The notes below the pieces were generated by a model, which had not been told where the DNA came from, searched no databases, and saw nothing but the letters and a program-made list of their open reading frames with translations. A DNA stretch of 10,842 nt from an uncultured Chitinophagaceae bacterium (lineage in GTDB: Bacteria; Bacteroidota; Bacteroidia; Chitinophagales; Chitinophagaceae), in assembly GCA_946479005.1 (NCBI GenBank), contig CAMLEM010000029.1:1-10842 (forward strand). Reading direction: 5' to 3'. Shown piece by piece: positions 5,936-10,842 of the stretch. Each line of letters starts with the position of its first letter. Within the stretch, counting starts at the first letter, position 1. The translations under genes were made by a program, and so were the position numbers.

Positions 5936-7037
5936 ATGGCAAAAACGGTTACAAAGTCCCGGTCGACCCGGGCAAAGACGACCCTGAGAACGAAAAGGAG
6001 CTCCATTCTCACTAATGAGTCAGAAAGATTCCTCCGCGATTATATCAATAATGCCTCGCCAGTCGGCTTTGAAACCTGGGGCCAGAAGCTTTGGCTTGAG
6101 TACCTGGGACCTTTCGTGGATGAAACCTATGTGGATCCTTATGGCACCGCGGTGGGGATCATTAATCCCGGAAAGGATTTCCGGGTAGTGATCGAAGCTC
6201 ACGCGGATGAGATCAGCTGGTTTGTGAACTATGTGACTGCTGAGGGTTTGATCTACCTGAAAAGAAATGGTGGTGTGGATCACCAGACGGCGCCCGCTTC
6301 GCGCGTATATATTCACGGTAAGAAAGGCCCGGTGAAAGCTGTGTTCGGATGGCCCGCGATCCATACCCGCATCGCCACTCCCGACCAAAAGGAAGCGCAA
6401 GGAAGTGGAAGGTCTCGGCATTCATATCGGCGCCGTGGTCACTTACCAGGATGGATTTGATGAGCTGGCCAATGGAAATCTTATCGGGAGAGCATTTGAC
6501 AACCGTATCGGTGGTTTTATGATCGCGGAGGTGGCGAGGATGCTGAACCAGAACAGCCGGCGTTTACCTTATTCCCTGTATGTGGTCAATGCCGTACAGG
6601 AAGAGATCGGTCTTCGCGGAGCGGAAATGATCGCGCGGCGCATAAAACCGAATGTGGCCATTGTAACCGATGTGACACACGACACCACCACCCCGATGAT
6701 CAATAAGAATATCGAAGGGGATGTAAGTACGGGAAAGGGGCCTTCGCTTTCTTATGCGCCGGCAGTACATAATAAATTGCTTGCTTTCGTGGAAGACATT
6801 GCCGTCAGGAAAAAGATCCCGGTGCAATGGAGGGCGCTGAGCCGGAGCACGGGCACTGATACCGACTCATTCGCTTATTCCAATGATGGCTGCCCTTCGG
6901 TACTGATCTCCATCCCGCTTCGCTATATGCATACTACCGTGGAGATGCTTCACCGGGATGATATTGAGGCCACGATCCGGCTGATGTATGAAACTTTGAT
7001 AACTTTAACGCCTAAGACAAATCTCAGCTATTTGTGA
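5936..7037 (+). pseudogene. M42-family metallopeptidase (FrvX/glutamyl aminopeptidase-like), broken by internal out-of-frame deletion
   Basis: Two consecutive frames together encode an M42 aminopeptidase. Frame one (from ATG 5936) carries a basic, Ser/Thr-rich N-terminus, SPVGFE (41-46) and the AHADE metal motif (H89). It continues to VFGWPAIHTRIATPDQKEA (ending at residue 154) and then runs into unrelated sequence, stopping at 6460. The +1 frame picks up at about 6399 with KEVEGLGIHIG and continues through GRAFDNRIGG, the catalytic QEEIG, the metal-binding VTDVTHD and YMHTTVEM to the TGA at 7035-7037. All expected metal ligands and the catalytic Glu are present across the two halves. In M42 enzymes the KEA and KEVE-type segments are separated by about 15 residues including an F-x-D-x-G-like strand. 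Those are missing, so the lesion is a deletion of 3n+2 nt near 6395-6401 rather than a one-base slip. It could be genuine decay or an assembly artefact. The family call is strong; broken status depends on read support. Confidence 0.8.
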
Positions 7038-7195
7038 TGATGTATCTTTTATACCTGGACCCCGGGAGCGGCAGTTACTTAATCCAGTTGATCGCTGCGG
7101 CGGCTCTTGGCGTGGCCTTTTTCTTCAGGAACATCAAAAATTATATCCGGGCCTTTTTTACGCGTTCAAAAAAACACGACAACACGTCTGAATAA
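7037..7195 (+). CDS. 52-aa single-TM micro-protein with DPGSGS motif
   Basis: A short open frame of 52 codons starts at an ATG sharing one base with the M42 stop (TGATG). It ends with a TAA sharing one base with the methyltransferase ATG (TAATG), so it fills the gap between them exactly. The product starts MMYLLYLDPGSGSYL and has one TM segment (about residues 14-30, an Ala-rich hydrophobic run). A basic-aromatic stretch RNIKNYIRAFFTRSKK follows, and then a polar tail. The DPGSGS motif before the helix would face the periplasm if the positive C-terminal part is cytoplasmic. I recall similar short hypothetical proteins near surface-polysaccharide or sulfatase-type genes, but cannot check this. 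Exact start/stop overlaps on both sides and normal codon use argue that it is real. Function unknown; an accessory subunit of the downstream membrane transferase is a guess. Confidence 0.75.
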   Translation: MMYLLYLDPGSGSYLIQLIAAAALGVAFFFRNIKNYIRAFFTRSKKHDNTSE

Positions 7196-8565
7196 TGCCT
7201 TCAACCTTCACCGCCCTCCCCTCTTCCTTCAGGGATCCCTCTGGATTTATGTTTGGAAAGGATGGGGTGCTGTACAGGCAGGTGAAACAGGTTTATCGTG
7301 AACATTATCTCCGGTTCATTGATTCAGGTTTGTACCAGGCCCTGGCCTCTGATCATCTCCTGGTCTCCCATAAAGAGATCCGAGAGAACCTGAGTGGATC
7401 GACAGATCACTTTCTCACCCTCCAACCCGAACCCCTTTCCTTTATCTCATACCCCTGGGAATGGAGTTTCCGGATGTTGAAAGATGCTGCACTCCTTACA
7501 CTGCGTTTGGTTCGAAAAGCAATGGAAAAAGGAATGATCCTGAAAGACGCCACGCCTTTCAATGTGCAGTTCAGGAAGGGCACTCCCGTTTTTATCGACA
7601 GTCTTTCATTTGAAAATTACGATCCTTCCAGTCCCTGGGTGGCCTACAGACAGTTTTGCGAATGTTTCCTCTCTCCGCTCCTGATCGCACATTATTCAAA
7701 AACACCGCCGCATTCATTAATGCTGGCCTACCCGGAAGGCATCCCACTGGCCTTCACTGCCTCCATATTACCCCGCAAAACAAGGTTTTCCCTTCACACT
7801 TACCTGCACATTCACCTTCACGCCAAAGCGGGTAAAACAAAAAAGGAAAGCAAGGGTAAATTCAGCCTGAAAAAGATGAATGATATTCTTAGCAGCCTTG
7901 AACTGCTGGTAAACAAATGTCAGCCCCCTGTGCGCGATACGACCTGGAGCGGATACTATGAAGAGGCCGCTGCAAGAGCCGGTTACCTGGAAACTAAGAT
8001 CTCGCTCGTTAAGGAATGGACAAGTGATCTTGATTTTGATACCTCTCTCGACCTGGGCGGGAATACGGGTAAGTTCACAAAGTTATTTGCGGAACGGGGT
8101 TCCTTGTGTATCGTTTCAGATGCTGACCCTTATTGTGTTGATTCGATGTATAACGATCTGAAGAATGAAAAATTAAAATCCATTCATCCGCTCGTGGCCG
8201 ACTTGGCCTGGCCTTCCCCCGCCGTTGGACTTGAAAACCGGGAGCGGGACTCACTGCTCTCACGCATTTCCGGCACTGAACTGGTAATGGCTCTTGCACT
8301 GATACATCACCTGGCGATAGGTAAAAATATCCCCCTCCAGATGCTGGCCAAATCATTCTTTGATATTACGGGCAAATGGCTGCTCATAGAGTTTGTAGCC
8401 AAAGAGGATGATAAGGTACAACTGCTATTGCAGCACCGGGAGGATATTTTTCCCGATTACAACCTCGAAAATTTCGAATTGGCGTTTAAAGAGTATTTTA
8501 CCCCCGAAAAAAAAGAAGAGATTGGGGGATCCGGAAGAATATTATATCTGATGAGAAAAAAATGA
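7195..8565 (+). CDS. SAM-dependent methyltransferase with N-terminal kinase-like region (NoeA-like)
   Basis: In this 456-aa two-part protein, the C-terminal part (about 255-456) is a class I methyltransferase. Motif I is SLDLGGNTGKFTKLF (284-298), an acidic residue ends the second strand (SDADP, 308-312), VADLAW (334-339) follows, and a late LIEFVAK strand (397-403) completes the set. The N-terminal part (about 20-200) has ILKDATPFNVQF (115-126) and PVFIDSLSFENYD (131-143). D118-x4-N123-x11-D135 mirrors the catalytic loop Asp/Asn and metal-binding Asp of protein kinase/APH-like enzymes. As I recall, NoeA-type methyltransferases of rhizobial nodulation show a similar LKDAxxxNxQF region, so this is probably that family. 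The acceptor is unknown; a glycan is plausible from context. The start is fixed by the TAATG junction with the micro-protein. The stop overlaps the next gene by 4 nt. Confidence 0.8.
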   Translation: MPSTFTALPSSFRDPSGFMFGKDGVLYRQVKQVYREHYLRFIDSGLYQALASDHLLVSHKEIRENLSGSTDHFLTLQPEPLSFISYPWEWSFRMLKDAALLTLRLVRKAMEKGMILKDATPFNVQFRKGTPVFIDSLSFENYDPSSPWVAYRQFCECFLSPLLIAHYSKTPPHSLMLAYPEGIPLAFTASILPRKTRFSLHTYLHIHLHAKAGKTKKESKGKFSLKKMNDILSSLELLVNKCQPPVRDTTWSGYYEEAAARAGYLETKISLVKEWTSDLDFDTSLDLGGNTGKFTKLFAERGSLCIVSDADPYCVDSMYNDLKNEKLKSIHPLVADLAWPSPAVGLENRERDSLLSRISGTELVMALALIHHLAIGKNIPLQMLAKSFFDITGKWLLIEFVAKEDDKVQLLLQHREDIFPDYNLENFELAFKEYFTPEKKEEIGGSGRILYLMRKK

Positions 8566-10043
8566 GCAGGAGTTACGACAAAAAAATATTAACCCGGCCC
8601 TTTTACCTGATCCTGTTACCAGTTTTTTTTGTATTTCACGGCTTTACAGAAAACTATGAAACGATCCCCGCGGGGAACGCGATGGGCCTGCTGGGAATTT
8701 ACCTCGTGGCTACGCTCATCATCCTGGGAATCACCTGGTTCTTTTACCGTAACGTCCAAAAAGCCTCGTATTTTACCTTTCTGCTGATGTGCTTTTTTTT
8801 CTTTTTCGGGTGGATCCACGACAGCCTGAAATTCATTTTCCCGGGCATTTTTCTCTCCCGGTATAGTTTCATCCTGGTGATCACTTTAGCCGGTTTTATC
8901 GGGCTTCATTTCTTTATCAGGCCGGCCCGTAGAACATTTCGTAAAACCTCAACCTACCTGAACGTACTGTTCCTTTTGCTGATCTTGATTGATATTGGCG
9001 CCCTGGCATTAAAAACATCAGGGAAAGAAGAAGAAAAAAACATTCCTGAATCGATGACAGGCTGCGCCGGCTGCCCGAAACCGGACATTTACCTGATCAT
9101 CGCAGATGGTTACCCCGGCAAGATCCAGCTAAGGGATCTCTTCGGCTTCGATAACGGTGCTTTTGAAAACGAATTGAAGAAGCGCGGGTTTTATGTAACA
9201 GACAGCAGCAATGGGAACTACAATTTCACTCCGTTTTCAATGGCCGCGATGATGAATATGGATTATCTGCGCAACATTGAAGGAAGCAATACAAATCCCA
9301 GGGATATGCGGACCTGTTATGCCACCATAAAAGCGAGCCGCATTCTCCAGTTTGTAGAATCCCTTGGATATGAAGTTCATAATTTTTCGATATTCGACCT
9401 GGAGAAGAAGCCTTCTGTAACCAAGCCTACTTTCCTGCCCGGAAAAACCAGCCCCATTACATCTCAAACGCTATTTAAGAGACTCGAAAAAGACCTGGCA
9501 CATAATCTCGTTACAAGGCTTAAGGTCGGCTTCCTCCAACGCTGGCTCAATAACAGGGAACTGAATAATAACAACAAATTGTTGAGCCTGACAGAAAGGA
9601 TGGCGGCAAAGATAACCGACCGTCCGCGGTTTGTTTACACGCACATCGTAATGCCACATTATCCTTATTACTTTGATGCGGCAGGCAACAAGGTCCCGGA
9701 TGAGTTCCTACCGGCGGAAAACGCAACAAATCCAAGACTTTTCAAGGATTATTTGATTTATGCCAATAAACGATACCTCGCACTGATCGATCACATCAAA
9801 GCTTCCACCGGCGGCAAAGCCATTATCATCTTTGCCAGCGACCACGGTTACCGGGAACTCGAAAAGCCGGCTGAAAGGAAATATTATTTCTTAAACCTGA
9901 GCTCCGCCTATTTCCCCGATGGCAACTATGAAGGTTTCTACAAAGGGATGTCAAATGTGAACCTCTTTCGGGTAATGTTGAATTCTCAGTTCAACCAGAA
10001 CCTTCCGATGCTCAGGGATTCCACAAGCTTTTTGCTTGAATGA
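8562..10043 (+). CDS. Membrane sulfatase-superfamily hydrolase/transferase (phosphoethanolamine/LTA synthase-like architecture)
   Basis: The 493-aa protein has about five N-terminal TM helices (about 12-27, 42-61, 68-85, 102-119, 132-150) and a C-terminal extracytoplasmic domain of the alkaline phosphatase/sulfatase superfamily. Landmarks are PDIYLIIADGYPG (174-186; D182 metal ligand), NFTPFSMAAMMN (221-232; T223 the candidate nucleophile where sulfatases have formylglycine), HIVMPHYPYYFD (361-372) and IIFASDHGYRE (422-432; D427/H428 metal ligands). The absence of a C/S-x-P-x-R sulfatase signature argues against a true sulfatase. A phospho-substituent transferase or hydrolase is more likely. 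A CAGC pair (C168, C171) sits in the linker just before the catalytic domain. The ATG overlaps the methyltransferase TGA by 4 nt, indicating translational coupling. The substrate is probably a lipid-linked or surface glycan, which I infer from topology and neighbours. Confidence 0.8.
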   Translation: MSRSYDKKILTRPFYLILLPVFFVFHGFTENYETIPAGNAMGLLGIYLVATLIILGITWFFYRNVQKASYFTFLLMCFFFFFGWIHDSLKFIFPGIFLSRYSFILVITLAGFIGLHFFIRPARRTFRKTSTYLNVLFLLLILIDIGALALKTSGKEEEKNIPESMTGCAGCPKPDIYLIIADGYPGKIQLRDLFGFDNGAFENELKKRGFYVTDSSNGNYNFTPFSMAAMMNMDYLRNIEGSNTNPRDMRTCYATIKASRILQFVESLGYEVHNFSIFDLEKKPSVTKPTFLPGKTSPITSQTLFKRLEKDLAHNLVTRLKVGFLQRWLNNRELNNNNKLLSLTERMAAKITDRPRFVYTHIVMPHYPYYFDAAGNKVPDEFLPAENATNPRLFKDYLIYANKRYLALIDHIKASTGGKAIIIFASDHGYRELEKPAERKYYFLNLSSAYFPDGNYEGFYKGMSNVNLFRVMLNSQFNQNLPMLRDSTSFLLE

Positions 10044-10069
10044 TAAACGGCACCGCCCCTGACCTGCAA

Positions 10070-10077
10070 AATATTTG
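10070..10077 (+). promoter_or_regulatory. Possible imperfect -7 element AATATTTG before the PIG-L gene
   Basis: AATATTTG differs from TAnnTTTG at the first base only and lies 29 nt before the GTG start. It is the right half of a perfect small palindrome, GCAAA-ATA-TTTGC (10066-10078), which could instead be an operator. The gap of 63 bp after the sulfatase-superfamily gene suggests a separate transcription unit, but read-through from upstream is possible. Confidence 0.3.
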
Positions 10078-10106
10078 CGTCTCGTTTTTCATCCCTATTT
10101 TTACCC

Positions 10107-10739
10107 GTGTTTCAACCTTCAACGATACTGATCCTCGCCCCGCATACCGATGATGGGGAACTCGGCGCTGGTGCCACCCTCGCGAAAATGAGCGCTGCCG
10201 GCGCGGATATATATTATGCCGCGTTCTGTCTTTGTGCCGCTTCGCTGCCGGAGGGAACAGCTGCAGATGCCCTCGAACACGAATGCAAAAAGGCCACTTC
10301 CATTCTCGGAATCCCCGCGTCAAACCTGATCCTTTTCGACTATGAAGTGAGAGAACTTCCGAACTCAAGACAAAATATTCTTGATGAAATGCGCGCAATG
10401 CGCAAAAACCTGGATCCGGAAATGGTTTTACTCCCCTCCCGAACCGATGTGCACCAGGATCACCAGGTGATCTTTGAAGAAGGGCTTCGTGCCTTCAAGG
10501 ATGTCACGATCGCAGGATATGAGCTGCCCTGGAACAATTTTAGTTTTCGCACCGATCTTTTTGTACGGTTTGGAGAGGATGAGCTCAGCAAAAAGGTAGA
10601 AGCCCTTCGCGCCTATGAAACCCAGGCCGACCGAAGCTATATGCAGGAAGATTTCACACGGTCACTGGCCACGGTAAGAGGCTTACAAGCCAATACACGC
10701 TATGCCGAGGCCTTCGAGATCTATCGCTGGATGCTTTGA
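10107..10739 (+). CDS. PIG-L family N-acetylglucosaminyl deacetylase-like protein (LmbE-like)
   Basis: The 210-aa product has the size and motif order of PIG-L/LmbE zinc deacetylases. The N-terminal strand ILILAPHTDDGELGAGAT (7-24) is a variant of the family's AHPDDE signature. It retains H13 and D16 (zinc) and D15 (general base), with Thr for Pro and Gly-Glu after the Asp pair. The second motif TDVHQDH (113-119) supplies the remaining zinc His (H116 or H119). Family members remove N-acetyl groups from sugar-containing substrates such as GlcNAc-PI, mycothiol precursors and bacillithiol precursors. No signal peptide is present, so it acts in the cytoplasm. The start is GTG, since I find no better in-frame ATG upstream. 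It follows the membrane transferase gene by 63 bp, which fits a role in surface-glycan or glycolipid metabolism, but the substrate is unknown. The stop abuts the stop of a minus-strand gene. Confidence 0.85.
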   Translation: MFQPSTILILAPHTDDGELGAGATLAKMSAAGADIYYAAFCLCAASLPEGTAADALEHECKKATSILGIPASNLILFDYEVRELPNSRQNILDEMRAMRKNLDPEMVLLPSRTDVHQDHQVIFEEGLRAFKDVTIAGYELPWNNFSFRTDLFVRFGEDELSKKVEALRAYETQADRSYMQEDFTRSLATVRGLQANTRYAEAFEIYRWML

Positions 10740-10842
10740 TCACCAGCCGATCCTTTCCCCGAATTTTCCCAGCCCGAAATGTTCATTCAGCTTCAGGTTC
10801 AACCCCAACTGGTTGAGCGCGCTTCCAGGCTGATAGTATGCC
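10740..10842 (-). CDS. 3' end of an unidentified minus-strand gene (partial)
   Basis: Minus-strand translation back from the TGA at 10742-10740 stays open to the window edge for 33 codons. It gives a C-terminus containing YYQPGSALNQLG, LNLKLNEHFGLG and KFGERIGW at the very end. Codon use is sensible, and the frame leaves no gap to the stop of the convergent PIG-L gene (10737-10739). Alternating residues and a terminal aromatic could suit an outer-membrane beta-strand, but I do not recognise the family and 33 residues are too few to decide. The gene is truncated by the window. Confidence 0.5.
   Translation of the reverse strand, partial: AYYQPGSALNQLGLNLKLNEHFGLGKFGERIGW

Noticed and set aside
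6385..6410. Programmed +1 ribosomal frameshift in the M42 gene
   Set aside because: Joining the frames at the junction still leaves about 15 conserved residues missing, so a deletion explains it better, and no known slippery motif is present.
1..10842. CRISPR array, tRNA, rRNA, insertion sequence, phage or toxin-antitoxin genes
   Set aside because: I looked for repeated spacers, conserved RNA gene sequence, terminal inverted repeats and transposase/integrase or toxin motifs and found none.

Overview
The window looks like chromosomal DNA of a Bacteroidota species, probably from the Chitinophaga-like part of the phylum. The support is indirect. Several genes are preceded by the phylum's -7 promoter element TAnnTTTG rather than by clear Shine-Dalgarno sequences. 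There is a short secreted lipoprotein with an early lipobox cysteine. The set of small families (zf-TFIIB protein, orphan LuxE-like enzyme, FMN-type glutamate synthase-like protein) is also typical of the group. Coding density is high. I see no rRNA, tRNA, CRISPR array, transposase or integrase, so this reads as ordinary chromosome rather than a mobile island.

Left part, all on the minus strand (1-3662). In transcription order these are a LuxE-like acyl-protein synthetase (3662-2649), a small two-CxxC zinc-ribbon protein (2601-2323) with its own promoter-like box, and then an apparent operon. That operon has a TATCTTTG promoter box, a leader of about 240 nt, a membrane-anchored FMN/3Fe-4S glutamate synthase-like protein (2053-488), a Rnk-like GreA/GreB-fold protein (481-77), and a good intrinsic terminator (8-40).

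Middle part, plus strand (3712-5891). Divergent from the LuxE-like gene is a lipoprotein, followed closely by a polytopic UbiA-like protein. The latter overlaps by 4 nt a two-TM protein with a transglutaminase-like Cys/His/Asp arrangement. The last two are probably translationally coupled.

Right part, plus strand (5911-10739). A promoter box leads into an M42-family metallopeptidase gene that is broken by an out-of-frame internal deletion. Three genes chained by 1-4 nt overlaps follow: a 52-aa single-TM protein with a DPGSGS motif, a 456-aa methyltransferase whose N-terminal half carries a kinase-like D-x4-N-x11-D signature, and a 493-aa membrane sulfatase/phosphotransferase-superfamily protein. 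A separate GTG-started PIG-L family deacetylase comes next. It meets head-on the 3' end of an unidentified minus-strand gene that runs off the window. Membrane transferase, methyltransferase and deacetylase together suggest modification of a surface glycan or envelope component. That role is inferred from family and context only.

The observations most worth checking are the three-gene chain with its previously unlisted micro-protein, the kinase-like half of the methyltransferase, the M42 lesion just upstream of that chain, and the UbiA-like protein that has lost its first Asp-rich motif.
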